Made by a program: the position numbers and the translations under genes. 64,000 bases of DNA from Candidatus Omnitrophota bacterium (GTDB lineage Bacteria; Hinthialibacterota; Hinthialibacteria; Hinthialibacterales; Hinthialibacteraceae), in NCBI GenBank assembly GCA_013177805.1, contig JABLXU010000051.1, forward strand, positions 1 to 64,000, given 5' to 3'. Shown in pieces: positions 17,153 to 26,729 of the stretch (its first letter is position 1; each line of letters starts with the position of its first letter). Below the pieces are notes generated by a model. The model was given only the letters and a program-made list of their open reading frames with translations, ran no database searches and was not told the DNA's origin.

Positions 17153-17491
17153 GATAGGAGATGTGGATCGTAAGGTGGTCTCCAAGCAATGCGCGGTGAC
17201 GAGTTAATTGTAAAAGATCTTTTTATATAAAAATTTTTTTGGAAATTAGAATCGATATGCCTGTCCGCTAAGCCTTGCTGGATCGCACGCGTGTCACCGC
17301 TTTCCTTCCCTGATGGAGGATCCCTGGCCCATCGTGTTGCACCGAGGGCTGGCCGAGAAGATTGGAATTCATCTTCTGATCGGCTTTGGGACTTCCCCTC
17401 TTCCTGTTTTTCCCTTTATTCTTAGGAGCACCATTCACCCTAGAGGGATGGGCCTAAAACCAATTCGTGCTGTTTCCAAGGGAGAAGAACC
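17153..17491. other. Intergenic region
   Basis: An AT-rich stretch with the palindrome TTTTTATATAAAAA near 17220 could end yjbQ transcription or form a promoter for the next gene. A 60-codon frame (17313-17495) overlaps the next start, has no binding site and resembles nothing, so I do not call it. Confidence 0.45.
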
Positions 17492-18376
17492 ATGAAACTC
17501 AACCGACGACATTGGCTGCAAACCGCTGGGGCTGGTTTGGGCTTGCTGGCCTGGGCTGGGCCGCTTTCCCGGGCCGTGGAACCCGAAACATTCGCGAAGC
17601 CATCCCGGATGAAGGTGGGACTCGTGACCTATAATCTTGCCAAGGACATGGATATCGAAACGCTTATCAAAACCTGCGAGGCGGCCCAGATCCAGGGGGT
17701 CGAGCTGCGCACCACTCATGCCCACGGCGTAGAAGTATCGTTGAACCAAGAGCAGCGCGCGGTGGTCAAGAAGCGCTTTCAGGATTCCGCTGTCGAACTG
17801 ATGGGGCTGGGCAGCGCCTTCGATTACCACACGCCGGACCAGACCAAGTTACGCAAGGACATCGAGGCCACAAAGGAGTACATCCTTCTCGCCCGGGATG
17901 TCGGTGCGTCCGGCGTCAAGGTGCGGCCCAACGGTTTTCCCGAGGATGTTCCCCGGGAAAAGACCCTCGAACAAATCGGCCAGTCCCTGCGCGAAATCGG
18001 CGCATTCGGCCAGGATTATGGCATCCAGATCCGGCTCGAGGTTCACGGCCGGGGGACCAGCGAACTGCCCCATATCAAAACCATAATGGACGTAGCGGAT
18101 CATCCAAACGTGGGCGTCTGCTGGAACTCCAACGCCACAGACCTGGCCGGCGAGGGATTCGATTACAATTTCAACCTGGTCAAGGACAAGATTTTTGTTT
18201 GCCACATGAACGACTTATTCAATGACCGCTACCCCTACCGCCGCCTTCTGACCCGCCTCAACGAGATCGGTTTTGAAGGCTACTGCCTGGCTGAACTGCC
18301 CCACACCAGCCCCGATCCCGTGATCGTGCTGAACTACTTCCGCGCCCTGTGGCTGGCATACCAGAACCTGCTATGA
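17492..18376 (+). CDS. Secreted sugar phosphate isomerase/epimerase-like TIM barrel
   Basis: A 294-residue protein with a twin-arginine-like leader (NRRHWLQTAGAGLGLLAWAG), implying folded export to the periplasm. Residues 35-290 form a xylose-isomerase-like TIM barrel (AP endonuclease 2 family). Metal-binding positions are suggested by QIRLEVHGRG (Glu), VGVCWNSNATD, KIFVCHMND (His) and the final YCLAELP (Glu). Exported members of this family are common in planctomycete-like bacteria and are thought to act on sugars or inositols; the substrate cannot be read from sequence. A GGGAGAAG site lies before the ATG. It stands alone between two intergenic regions. Confidence 0.85.
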   Translation: MKLNRRHWLQTAGAGLGLLAWAGPLSRAVEPETFAKPSRMKVGLVTYNLAKDMDIETLIKTCEAAQIQGVELRTTHAHGVEVSLNQEQRAVVKKRFQDSAVELMGLGSAFDYHTPDQTKLRKDIEATKEYILLARDVGASGVKVRPNGFPEDVPREKTLEQIGQSLREIGAFGQDYGIQIRLEVHGRGTSELPHIKTIMDVADHPNVGVCWNSNATDLAGEGFDYNFNLVKDKIFVCHMNDLFNDRYPYRRLLTRLNEIGFEGYCLAELPHTSPDPVIVLNYFRALWLAYQNLL

Positions 18377-18654
18377 GGCCGGAATTGTTGGATTCTCCGC
18401 CTTATCGTAACTACTATTGACTCGCATAGAGACATTTCTCAATTCTGGATGCGAAGTTTGGGCCTTGATGGATGCGCCGAATCATTCGTTATCCATTTGG
18501 GAGAGAAAAATGGGTGAGGGTAATTTGAGTAGAATTGGACCTTGATGTCCGCCCTTCTCCCGGAGTCCGTAGAATCGATCAGACACATCCGGTGCGCACT
18601 TCCCTGATGAATTAAAAAGGGGGAAAAAATTCTTCAGATATCTACAATCACTCA
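18377..18654. other. Intergenic region
   Basis: Convergent spacer with a half copy of repeat family A at about 18498-18520 (GGGAGAG ... GGGTGAGGG) and a family D-like fragment near 18544 (GATGTCCGCCC). No terminator or gene is clear. Confidence 0.45.
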
Positions 18655-21159
18655 CTACAATCTCTTCAACATATTCTTCGCTTCCTCTACCGAAATCTTC
18701 TTGGTGGGGAGGGGGAACTCCAGCGTGTCCCCATTGGGGCGGAATCCGCCGCCGTCCACGTCCACGAAGATGGGATTCGTATAGGCGCAGGGATGCATTT
18801 CCGATTGCCAGCTGGTTCCATACCCCGTGGCCAGGGTGAAATTCTCCCCATAGGCCACCACGATCAGGTGGCTGTCTTCACTCAACGGCACGGAGATCGT
18901 CCGGTCGAATTTCACCACTCCGTCCGTGAACCAATCGGGATGGCTGGCCCGGGTGAAATTCACGTCCGGCCGTTGCCGCCCGTTCACCAGGACCTGCACC
19001 CGGTCGATGTCGATCCAGTCCGTGCATTGCACCCGCACCTTCAACGGGATTTCCCCCACCGCCCGGACCGATCCGCCGGGCCCGGTTCCGTCCCCGGTTT
19101 CCACTTCCACGAACGGGCCATTGGTCACCAGGATCTTACCTGCCTTGGCGTTACGCACGATCTCTTTCCAATCGATTTCGGCAGGCTTTTCTTTGGAACT
19201 GGGAACAAAAATCCGCCAGCCGCCCACGCCGTTGCCATGTACCGAGTGCGCGTCCGAGACCGCCACGCTCCAATACCGGTGGCCCTGGTTCAGCATCTGC
19301 AGCCAGATGAATTGCCGGTGATAGCGCAATTGCTCCTCCCCCTTGCTCCCTTTCGTGATCCGGAACGGGGCCCGTGTCAGAATGTTGCCGTCCTGGGTGT
19401 TCGGCCCCCAGGTCTCCGACGCGTCGATCAGGTCTTGGAGGCCCAGAAATCCCCCATCCTCGCGGCCGTCGCCGTCCCGGTCGATGAAATCCTCCACCAT
19501 GTCGGGATGGTTGAGTTGCACCCACCGTTCCGGCATGGCGCCCTGGAAATCGCGCAGTACGATGGCGTTCAGCCGCGGATCTTTTTGCCATTGCGGCGCT
19601 CCTCCGTCCTGGGTCAGTGGTACCGGTTTAAAGGGAAATGCGTTGAAATGCGCGCCCGAGCCGGTCAACTCAATTCCCGGAATCGTCGTCATTTCTTCCG
19701 CCAGCCCCAGTTTGTTGATATACGGCTGCCAATCATACAGGCGGTTGTGCTCCGTAGTCGGGGCGAATTCGATGTGCTCCGCTGCCAAGTTGATGATCCG
19801 GTCCTCGGTCCCGCAGGTGTTGTCCCCGCTAGGAGTCGAGTGGTTATGGAAATCGGCGCTGATCCAGCCGGACGTATCCACCACCCGCCGCAGAATGCCC
19901 CGGATGGGACACATTTCCCCCGCGCCTAAGGTGACCGTTCCTTCCAGGTGATCGTATTCGATTCCCCGTGTCACGATGACTTTATACTGCCCCGGCGGCG
20001 TTTGCACCACGAAGCGGCCGGTTTCCGAGTGGTATTGCTCCAGGCAGCCATGGGCCCGGTTGGCAGGCCCCAGGTTGGGATTCGGGGTTCCATTGATGCC
20101 GAGGATCTGGACCTTGCAAGGCAAGGCGCGGCCGTCCTCGCCCCGGATGTCGAACGCGAAGGCGGACGCCGGCCCCATGGTCAGGGTGAAACTGCTGCTC
20201 TGGCCGGCCTCCACTTTCAGGGTGGATTTTACCGGGGAGCGTCCCAGATCCTCGGCCGTCAATTCATACTCGCCTGGAGGGAGATTGAACGACAAATTTC
20301 CCTCGTCGTCCGGATAGGCGGTCAACGTCTGTTCCCCCATGGGAATGATCACTTTGCCGCTCGGGATGGGTTGGCCTTGATCGTCTTTCAGGGTGCCTGT
20401 CACCATCCCCGCGCCCTGCGAAAAGACGACGACTCCGAACGCCTGCGCTGGGGAATGGCCGATGGCGATAAACCGTTCGTAGCGGATTTCCTGCCCCGGC
20501 CCCAACTCCAGGTCGGCCGGGGGCGCTGCCACATCCTTCTGCAGCCAACCGAAGGCATATCCCACCTTGTCCCGGGGATCCACCGCGTCCGCCACCGTGA
20601 TCCCCTGAATGGTTTTCACATCCGAGAGACGGTCGATCCGGTCCTGGGTACCGATCTTGATGGCCGTTCCGCTTTCGTTCCGCAGCGTAGTCGTGACGAT
20701 CAATCCCGCCCAATCCTCGCCCAGACGGTATTCGTGGCATTTGAACAGGCCTTCGTTCATGGCCGCGGTGACCACGGTTTCCACCACCGCCTCTCCGTCT
20801 TTCCCGTCCTTTACGACGCGCACATACGAGACCGGCCCTTGCTGGTTGGAGGGAGCGAAGAGCGTCAACTGGTCGTTGTTTTCTCCCCGGAACGTCAAAT
20901 CGTACAGACATCCCGGCGTGACCGCGTTCCACAGGGTCCCCATGTTGGCCTTCCGCAATGGCGCGTTGCATGAGATCACCGCTTCAATCCGGTTGTTGCG
21001 CAGGATGAAGTCGCCGATGATTCCGTCCGCTTCCTTTCCGCCCGGCAGCTGATCCTTGTTTTGTGGGCCTATTTCGAACGCTTCCGGCGCCGCCCAGGCC
21101 AATCCACTGGTGACCAAAACCAACAATCCCAAGAGTCCGATTCCCGCTTTCCTCTTCAT
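18655..21159 (-). CDS. Secreted CehA/McbA-type metallohydrolase with carboxypeptidase-regulatory-like domain
   Basis: An 834-residue exported protein with signal peptide MKRKAGIGLLGLLVLVTSG. Residues 25-250 are a beta-rich domain. Residues about 260-330 hold a carboxypeptidase-regulatory-like fold (GTLKDDQGQPIPSGKVIIPM). A PHP-type metal-binding domain follows, with ADFHNHSTPSGDNTCG, APTTEHNRLYDW, IPGIELTG and a later VAVSDAHSVHG supplying His and Asp ligands. CehA/McbA proteins of this superfamily hydrolyse esters or carbamates, but most exported relatives are uncharacterised, so the substrate is unknown. A further beta domain with a Tyr/Trp-rich tail ends the chain. GAGGAG lies six bases before the ATG. 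It is monocistronic. Confidence 0.88.
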   Translation of the reverse strand: MKRKAGIGLLGLLVLVTSGLAWAAPEAFEIGPQNKDQLPGGKEADGIIGDFILRNNRIEAVISCNAPLRKANMGTLWNAVTPGCLYDLTFRGENNDQLTLFAPSNQQGPVSYVRVVKDGKDGEAVVETVVTAAMNEGLFKCHEYRLGEDWAGLIVTTTLRNESGTAIKIGTQDRIDRLSDVKTIQGITVADAVDPRDKVGYAFGWLQKDVAAPPADLELGPGQEIRYERFIAIGHSPAQAFGVVVFSQGAGMVTGTLKDDQGQPIPSGKVIIPMGEQTLTAYPDDEGNLSFNLPPGEYELTAEDLGRSPVKSTLKVEAGQSSSFTLTMGPASAFAFDIRGEDGRALPCKVQILGINGTPNPNLGPANRAHGCLEQYHSETGRFVVQTPPGQYKVIVTRGIEYDHLEGTVTLGAGEMCPIRGILRRVVDTSGWISADFHNHSTPSGDNTCGTEDRIINLAAEHIEFAPTTEHNRLYDWQPYINKLGLAEEMTTIPGIELTGSGAHFNAFPFKPVPLTQDGGAPQWQKDPRLNAIVLRDFQGAMPERWVQLNHPDMVEDFIDRDGDGREDGGFLGLQDLIDASETWGPNTQDGNILTRAPFRITKGSKGEEQLRYHRQFIWLQMLNQGHRYWSVAVSDAHSVHGNGVGGWRIFVPSSKEKPAEIDWKEIVRNAKAGKILVTNGPFVEVETGDGTGPGGSVRAVGEIPLKVRVQCTDWIDIDRVQVLVNGRQRPDVNFTRASHPDWFTDGVVKFDRTISVPLSEDSHLIVVAYGENFTLATGYGTSWQSEMHPCAYTNPIFVDVDGGGFRPNGDTLEFPLPTKKISVEEAKNMLKRL

Positions 21160-21296
21160 GAATCGCTCCTCATGACTGAGCTATGGTTTAATGAGACCAT
21201 TTTTCCAAAAAAAAGCGGGAGAGACTAGGGAAATTCGTGTTGCAATCCTGCTGATTGTTTTCATTGCGCCGGCATTCCTGACTGCTCCTCATCTTT

Positions 21297-21329
21297 TCTC
21301 CCTCTCCCGGAGGAAGAGGGAATGGAAGG
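21297..21329 (+). repeat. Repeat family A copy
   Basis: CCCTCTCCC-GGAGGAAGAGGG with a degenerate tail. Confidence 0.65.
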
Positions 21330-21365
21330 GCGGGAGAACGAAACTCCGGGTGAGCCGCGGGCACC

Positions 21366-21391
21366 GATGGGTTACGCCGCGCTAACCCATC
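21366..21391. repeat. Repeat family C hairpin (GATGGGTTA ... TAACCCATC)
   Basis: Nine-base-pair stem around the loop CGCCGCGC. It resembles REP-like elements of other bacteria. Confidence 0.75.
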
Positions 21392-21423
21392 CTGCGAGGG
21401 CAACGCCGCCACGGCATCGTATC

Positions 21424-21450
21424 GGACGGACACCAAAGTCCGCCCCTACA
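21424..21450. repeat. Repeat family D element
   Basis: GGACGGACACC-AAAG-TCCGCCCCTACA, an imperfect palindrome of GGGCGGAC/GTCCGCCC type. Related fragments lie near 35086, 55676, 18544 and 36249. Confidence 0.6.
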
Positions 21451-21462
21451 ATGAATTCAACA

Positions 21463-21503
21463 CCCTGGCCCGATTGCAGGGGGAGAGGGCCGGGGTGAGG
21501 GGG
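21463..21503 (+). repeat. Repeat family A copy
   Basis: CCCTGGCCCGATTGCAGGGG followed by GAGAGGGCCGGGGTGAGGGGG. The right arm and tail are the most complete in the window. Confidence 0.7.
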
Positions 21504-21595
21504 AATTCGGTGTCCCCCCGCGTATCTTGAATGATTCCTCCCCCCGCGGCAACATGATCCACAATACAACACTACACCTTCAGGCACAGCCGCTC

Positions 21596-22675
21596 ATGGC
21601 AATTATCGATTTACTCTACCAAAAACTGGCCCGCCCTATCTTCTTCCGTTTCGATCCTGAAACCATGCATGAATGGGTCATGGGCTGTTTGCGTTGGGCG
21701 CGCCCGGTCAAACCTGTCCTGCGTTCCTATTTCCGGATCGACGATCCCCGCCTCGCGCAGGAGATCTGGGGCCTGCATTTCGCCAATCCCATCGGCCTCG
21801 CGGGCGGATTCGATAAAAATGCCCTTCTGCCGGATTTTTGGGATGCCTTCGGTTTCGCTTTCTTCGAAATTGGCACAGTTACTCCTCTTCCGCAACCGGG
21901 GAATCCGAAGCCGCGCCTCTTCCGGTATCCGGCCGATCAGGCCCTCGTCAACCGGATGGGTTTCAATAACGACGGCTGTGAGGCCATCGCCCGCCGCTTG
22001 GGCGAATCGGCCGCCCGGCGCGGCGGCCCAACGGCGGTGGTGGGTGTCAGCCTAGGAAAACAGAAAGACACGCCAGCGGATGACCTCGCGCGCGTGATCC
22101 GGGATTACCAGACCAGCCTTGAAGCTCTCTACCCCCATGCCGGTTTCTTCGTGGTGAACGTCAGTTCGCCCAATACCCCCAACCTGCGCGATCTTCAGGA
22201 AGCCGGCCCGTTGCGGCAATTATTATCCGCCTTGAAAGAGCGCCTGGCGTCGCTGGATTCTCCTGCCAAGCCCCTCTGCCTGAAACTGTCGCCCGACCTG
22301 GGCGATGACGCCGTCCGCCAGGCGGTGGATGTGGCCCTTGCCTGCGGCATCGATGGCTTCATTGCCACGAACACCACGAATCAAACCGGTTCCCGCGAAT
22401 CCGGGGGACTGAGCGGCAAGCCTCTGCGCCCACGCTCCACCGAGGTGATCCGCCTCATCGCGCGACAGACCGGCGGAGCGCTGCCGATTATCGGCTGCGG
22501 TGGGATTTTCACTGCCGAAGACGCTATCGAAAAATTACAGGCGGGCGCCTGGCTGCTGCAACTTTATACTTCCTTTGTTTACGAAGGCCCCGCGGTGGTC
22601 CGGAACCTCCTCCGAGGGATACTGGAGTTAATGGACCGGCAGAATCTATCCCATGTGCGGGATTGGCGTCCCTAG
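21596..22675 (+). CDS. pyrD: Dihydroorotate dehydrogenase (quinone), class 2
   Basis: Oxidises dihydroorotate to orotate in pyrimidine synthesis, passing electrons to quinone at the inner membrane. Length is 359 residues, with an N-terminal helical membrane-associating segment (LLYQKLARPIFFRFDPE) typical of class 2. Core signatures are NPIGLAGGFDKNA, FFEIGTVTPLPQPGNPKPR, RMGFNNDG, NVSSPNTPNLRDLQ (catalytic Ser region), KLSPDL and the FMN-phosphate site GCGGIFTAEDAIEKLQAGA. The frame is open from 21527, but ATG 21596 gives the usual family length; neither start has a strong binding site. No other pyr gene is adjacent. Confidence 0.95.
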   Translation: MAIIDLLYQKLARPIFFRFDPETMHEWVMGCLRWARPVKPVLRSYFRIDDPRLAQEIWGLHFANPIGLAGGFDKNALLPDFWDAFGFAFFEIGTVTPLPQPGNPKPRLFRYPADQALVNRMGFNNDGCEAIARRLGESAARRGGPTAVVGVSLGKQKDTPADDLARVIRDYQTSLEALYPHAGFFVVNVSSPNTPNLRDLQEAGPLRQLLSALKERLASLDSPAKPLCLKLSPDLGDDAVRQAVDVALACGIDGFIATNTTNQTGSRESGGLSGKPLRPRSTEVIRLIARQTGGALPIIGCGGIFTAEDAIEKLQAGAWLLQLYTSFVYEGPAVVRNLLRGILELMDRQNLSHVRDWRP

Positions 22676-22811
22676 AGCGGCCCCGGATTTTAACCTTAGG
22701 CCAATGTTGGGGAGTAAAATGTTGGGGAGTAAAGGGGATACGAGTAAATTTGACTTAAAGATCCGTGCAGCCCCTGCTTACGAATTGGGTAGAACGAAAG
22801 CCCGGCTGAAC
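22676..22811. repeat. Short intergenic spacer with a 15-bp tandem duplication
   Basis: AATGTTGGGGAGTAA occurs at 22703-22717 and again at 22718-22732. Just before it, GGCCCCGGATTTTAACCTTAGGCC (22679-22702) may be a decayed family B end. Confidence 0.75.
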
Positions 22812-24158
22812 TTATCCACTTGCCTTTTCCCGGTTGTCGAGGACCCGCTTGGCCTTGCCCGCGAAGCGCTCGAGGGTATGGGGATCGACCAGTTCCACGT
22901 TGGCGCGGATCCCGGCCACCTGCTGGATCTCCCGAGCGATGCGCTGTTTGAGGGCCTGCATTTTGGCCATCATGTCGGAGAAGTCCTGCGGCCGGATTTC
23001 CACCCGGACGGTCACCTCATCGAGGGCGTTGGGGCGGTTGATCTCAATCTGGTAGTGGGGCGTTGTGCCTTCCACCCGGAGTAATGCTTCCTCGATCTGG
23101 GAGGGGAACACGTTCACGCCGCGGATGATGAACATGTCGTCGGTACGACCTGTGATCCGGCTCATCTTGATCGTGGTGCGGCCGCACGGGCAGGGAGCGG
23201 AATTGAGGGAGGCGATATCGCGGGTGCGGTAACGGATCATGGGCATCGCTTCCTTGGTCAGAGCGGTGATGACCAACTCGCCGCGTTCTCCTTCCGGCAC
23301 CGGTTCCAGTGTATCGGGATCCAGGCATTCGACGATAAAATGGTCTTCTTGAATGTGCATCCCGTCCCGAACGAAGCACTCTCCGCTGACGCCGGGGCCG
23401 ATCACTTCGCTAAGGCCGTAGTTGTTGAAGGCGGCAAGGTTCAGCTCCCGTTCGATCTCTACGCGCATGTCTTCGGTCCACGGTTCGCCGCCGAAATGGG
23501 CGTATTCCAAGGGCAACTCGCGGGGATCGATTCCCCGTTGCTGGCAGACATCCGCTAAATAGAGGGAATAGCTGGGAGTCCCCACCAAGACGTTGGCTTC
23601 GAGGTCGCGGATCAGGTCGATCTGCCGGGAGGTGTTGCCCGCCGAGGCGGGCACGATGGCCGCGCCGACCCGTTCCACGCCGTAGTGGAGGCCGAAGCCT
23701 CCCGTGAACAAACCGTAGCCGAAGGCGATATGCACGGTATGTTCAGGGCGCAGGCCGCCGGCGACCAAGAACCGGGCGCACAGATCCGCCCAGGTTTGGA
23801 GGTCTTTGTACGTATACGCCACGAACGTCGGTTTGCCTGTCGTGCCGGTGGAGCCGTGAATCCGGGCGATCTGGGTGCGCGGCACGGCCAGCAGCCCGAG
23901 GGGATAGTGCTCGCGCAGGTCATTTTTCACCGTGAACGGCAGGCGGCGCAGATCCTCCAGCGTCCGGATGGCGCCGGGCGTGATTCCCGTTTTCTGAAAC
24001 GCCTGTTGATAGAAAGGAACCCGCATGGCGTGGGCCACGGTTTCCCGAAGCCGGTGGATCTGCAAGGCCCTCAGCTGGTCCCGCGGCATGGTTTCTGCCG
24101 GATCCCAGATCCGGTTTTCCAATTGCGGAGGAGAAACAACAGATTTGGATAAAGCCAT
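22812..24158 (-). CDS. paaK: Phenylacetate-CoA ligase (first of two)
   Basis: Activates phenylacetate or a related aryl acid to its CoA thioester with ATP. Length is 448 residues. It shows the adenylate-forming motif HGSTGTTGKPTFVAYT, FGGEPWTEDMR, AFNNYGLSEVIGPGV, the RTRDI motif and the C-terminal hinge region with GRTDDMFIIRGVNVFPSQIE. The frame runs open to 24359 over the ACT gene, but ATG 24158 starts the recognisable protein. It is the last gene of the minus-strand aryl-acid cluster, 34 bases after the ACT gene. It differs clearly from the second ligase at 24724, so the two may prefer different aryl acids. Confidence 0.93.
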   Translation of the reverse strand: MALSKSVVSPPQLENRIWDPAETMPRDQLRALQIHRLRETVAHAMRVPFYQQAFQKTGITPGAIRTLEDLRRLPFTVKNDLREHYPLGLLAVPRTQIARIHGSTGTTGKPTFVAYTYKDLQTWADLCARFLVAGGLRPEHTVHIAFGYGLFTGGFGLHYGVERVGAAIVPASAGNTSRQIDLIRDLEANVLVGTPSYSLYLADVCQQRGIDPRELPLEYAHFGGEPWTEDMRVEIERELNLAAFNNYGLSEVIGPGVSGECFVRDGMHIQEDHFIVECLDPDTLEPVPEGERGELVITALTKEAMPMIRYRTRDIASLNSAPCPCGRTTIKMSRITGRTDDMFIIRGVNVFPSQIEEALLRVEGTTPHYQIEINRPNALDEVTVRVEIRPQDFSDMMAKMQALKQRIAREIQQVAGIRANVELVDPHTLERFAGKAKRVLDNREKASG

Positions 24159-24192
24159 GAGGAAAACTGCCTGTCTTAAGGTTGATTGCCGT

Positions 24193-24636
24193 TTAATGGG
24201 TTTCGTCGTGGTTGTACAGTTCCACGGAGCCCACGACGTTGACGCCGTCGGCCTGCAGGCACTGCACGGCGTAATCGGGGTTCTCGAAACGGAAAATGAG
24301 GATCGCCTTAGTGCCCCGTTTGAAGGTGAAGGCATAGACGTATTCGATGTTAATGCCATGTTTGTCGATCACGTCAAGAATTTCCTTCATCCCCCCGGGC
24401 CGGTCGTCGACCTCGATGGCCACCACTTCCGTGACATTCACCACGTACCCGGCTTTTTCAAGGACCTCCTTGGCTTTTTGCCAATCCTTGACGATCAGCC
24501 GGAGAATGCCGAATTGCTGGGTGTCGGCCAGGGTCAAGGTCAGGATATTGATTCCCGCTTCGGCCAACAAGGCGCAAGGCCCGGTCATCTGGCCGGCCTT
24601 GTTCTCCAGAAAGAGCGATAGTTGATGGATTTTCAT
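24193..24636 (-). CDS. Tandem ACT-domain protein
   Basis: A 147-residue cytoplasmic protein made of two ACT domains. The first starts QLSLFLENKAGQMTGPCALL; the second has DDRPGGMKEILDVIDKHGI. ACT domains bind amino acids or related small ligands. Free-standing tandem ACT proteins are often encoded beside paaK and iorAB in anaerobes and are thought to sense aromatic amino acids, although their target is not established. GGAGGCGGG precedes the ATG. It lies between the two ligase genes, a placement that supports a regulatory role in aryl-acid metabolism. Confidence 0.92.
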   Translation of the reverse strand: MKIHQLSLFLENKAGQMTGPCALLAEAGINILTLTLADTQQFGILRLIVKDWQKAKEVLEKAGYVVNVTEVVAIEVDDRPGGMKEILDVIDKHGINIEYVYAFTFKRGTKAILIFRFENPDYAVQCLQADGVNVVGSVELYNHDETH

Positions 24637-24723
24637 CGACCCGCCTCCAATCCGTGGGTGTGCGTTGCGTTCCTGAGGTTTGTGTAGGATTCCCTGTCCT
24701 GGCCGGGCAGGGAACCGGGTGGA

Positions 24724-26055
24724 TCACAGTTTGCGGTTATCGATCAAGCGCTTGGCCTTGCCCTCGCTCCGGGCGATGGAATGGGGCTCGACCAGACGGA
24801 CGTTGACGTGGATGCACAATGTTTGTTCGATCGCCTGGCTCAATTTACGTTGCAGGTCCTCGAGGGCGCGGATTTTGTCGCTGAAGACCTCGGGCGTCAC
24901 TTCCACCTGCACTTCCATTTGATCCAGCCCCTTGTCCCGGGACAGAATGATCTGGTAATGGGGAAGGGTGCCCTCCGCCGAGAGCAGGGCGGTCTCCACC
25001 TGGGAGGGATACACGTTCACGCCGCGGATGATAAACATGTCGTCGCTGCGCCGTTCGATCCGGCTCATCCGCCGGATGGTCCGCCCGCAGGCGCACGGTT
25101 CCGTAATGAAAGAAGTGATGTCGTGGGTCCGGTACCGGAGAATGGGCATGGCCTTTTTGCTGAGGGTGGTCAATACCAATTCGCCCTCGGCGCCGTCCGG
25201 AACCGGTTCTCCTGTTTCGGGATCAATAATTTCCGGGTAGAAATGGTCCTCGAAGATATGCAATCCCGCCTGGTGTTCGCATTCGATGGCCACACCCGGC
25301 CCGATGATTTCCGACAGGCCGTAGATGTCATACGCCTTGACGCCGCTCATCTCCTCGATCCGCCGGCGCATCATTTCGGACCAGGGCTCGGCTCCGAATA
25401 CCCCCGCCCGGATGGGCAGATTGTGCATGCGGACGCCCAATTCGCCGGCCCGCTCGATCAGATGCAAAAAGTAACTGGGCGTACAGCAGATCGCGGTGAC
25501 GCCGAAATCCTTCATGATCATGATCTGGCGGTCGGTATTGCCGCCCGAAATGGGAATGACCGTCGCGCCCAGCCCCTCGGCGCCGTAATGCGCGCCCAAT
25601 CCGCCTGTGAAGAGGCCATACCCGTAGGCGTTCTGGATGATATCGCCCCGGTGCAACCCGCAGGACGCGAAACTGCGGACCATGACGCTGGTCCATACAT
25701 CAATGTCTTCCTGGGTATAGGCCACCACCGTAGGCTTGCCTGTGGTTCCGCTGGAGGCGTGCAGCCGCACTATCTCATGGATGGGACTAGCGAACAATCC
25801 AAAGGGATAGTTGTCCCGCAGATCCTCTTTCAAGGTGAAGGGCAAACGGTTGATATCCTCCACGGACCGGAGATCGGACGGTTTGATGCCCATTTCGTCC
25901 ATCCGCTGGCGGTAGAGATGGACATGGTTGTATACCCGTTCCACCACGGACAAGAGGCGCTTGAATTGAAGATCCCTCAATTGGGGAAGGGGGAGAAAAT
26001 CAGGTGTGCTGGCGGGATGAAAGCCACCGGGCCGGTCATTCCACATTTCTTTCAT
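24724..26055 (-). CDS. paaK: Phenylacetate-CoA ligase (second of two)
   Basis: A 443-residue AMP/CoA ligase with the same motif set as its neighbour: HASSGTTGKPTVVAYTQ, FGAEPWSEMMR, DIYGLSEIIGPGV, RTHDI and the hinge RRSDDMFIIRGVNVYPSQVE. A Cys-x-Cys near the C-terminal domain (EPCACGRT) is shared with the first ligase (CPCGRT) and is typical of the family. It lies upstream of the ACT gene by 87 bases. The start has no strong binding site; a second in-frame ATG four codons later is possible. In this gene order it should act on the aryl acid or CoA pool produced around indolepyruvate oxidoreductase. Confidence 0.93.
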   Translation of the reverse strand: MKEMWNDRPGGFHPASTPDFLPLPQLRDLQFKRLLSVVERVYNHVHLYRQRMDEMGIKPSDLRSVEDINRLPFTLKEDLRDNYPFGLFASPIHEIVRLHASSGTTGKPTVVAYTQEDIDVWTSVMVRSFASCGLHRGDIIQNAYGYGLFTGGLGAHYGAEGLGATVIPISGGNTDRQIMIMKDFGVTAICCTPSYFLHLIERAGELGVRMHNLPIRAGVFGAEPWSEMMRRRIEEMSGVKAYDIYGLSEIIGPGVAIECEHQAGLHIFEDHFYPEIIDPETGEPVPDGAEGELVLTTLSKKAMPILRYRTHDITSFITEPCACGRTIRRMSRIERRSDDMFIIRGVNVYPSQVETALLSAEGTLPHYQIILSRDKGLDQMEVQVEVTPEVFSDKIRALEDLQRKLSQAIEQTLCIHVNVRLVEPHSIARSEGKAKRLIDNRKL

Positions 26056-26194
26056 GGGTGAATGCTCTCATTGGATGTAAGAATTGGACTGACTCACACA
26101 ACAGTTCCACTATATCACACATTTCGCGCGGGAAAAGAAGACCCGACGGAAATGAAACACGGTCGCCGGCGATAGGGAACGAGGGCGGCTGCCG

Positions 26195-26647
26195 TCAGGT
26201 GGGATATTTCCCCAGCCGGCGCCACAGCCACCGGTGGATGTAATGGTGGAAGCGCACCGGTTCGATGAACATCATGATGCACTCATGATGGATCACCGTC
26301 ATGCCGTGGTCCTCGCAAAACCGGATGGCTTTATCGGTTTCCGATCCCTGTTGCAGCCAGATCCGGCGAATCTCGGCCATGGCGGCGTATTGCACGACTT
26401 TTTCGGTGACCGCCGGAGGGACCACGATCAAGGCCCCATCCACCGGTTCCGGGATGGCCAGCAGGTTGGGATAACACAGTTTCCCCTCAAACATTTCCAC
26501 GTGGGGATTAACCGGAAACACGTGGTATCCCCGGGCCCGCAGGTCGTAATACGCCCGGTTGGCCAATTTGAAGCGGTTTCGGGAAACGCCCACCACGGCT
26601 ATGTTTTTTTGCTGGAGAAAATCCTGGATGTCCTTTAAGGCGGTCAT
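26195..26647 (-). CDS. CoA-binding protein (YccU family)
   Basis: A 150-residue single-domain Rossmann protein with the CoA-binding signature: IAVVGVSRNRFKLANRAYYD at the N-terminus, then GYHVFPVNP, LIVVPPAVTEKVV and IWLQQGSET. These small proteins bind CoA, and their physiological role is unknown. The sequence around HECIMMFIEP is the usual C-terminal family motif. It sits between iorB and paaK on the same strand with gaps of 82 and 139 bases, so it belongs to the aryl-CoA cluster by position, possibly with its own promoter (a TATACT lies in the gap upstream). Confidence 0.9.
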   Translation of the reverse strand: MTALKDIQDFLQQKNIAVVGVSRNRFKLANRAYYDLRARGYHVFPVNPHVEMFEGKLCYPNLLAIPEPVDGALIVVPPAVTEKVVQYAAMAEIRRIWLQQGSETDKAIRFCEDHGMTVIHHECIMMFIEPVRFHHYIHRWLWRRLGKYPT

Positions 26648-26729
26648 GATGCCATCCTCGATGCTTCCAAAGGAATGCCCCGCTCGCTCAACCTAGTATA
26701 CACAATTTTGGAAGGCAGGGCGATGATTT

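Larger units (their letters stand above)
21160..21595. other. Intergenic region dense in palindromic repeats
   Basis: It contains two family A copies, one family C hairpin and one family D element within about 220 bases. The first bases form the cehA-like promoter region, the last part the pyrD leader. No ORF is supported. Confidence 0.65.

Noticed and set aside
17313..17495. 60-codon ORF before the sugar isomerase-like gene
   Set aside because: No binding site; overlaps the next start and resembles nothing.
24781..26061. 426-codon plus-strand frame opposite the second paaK
   Set aside because: Antisense shadow.
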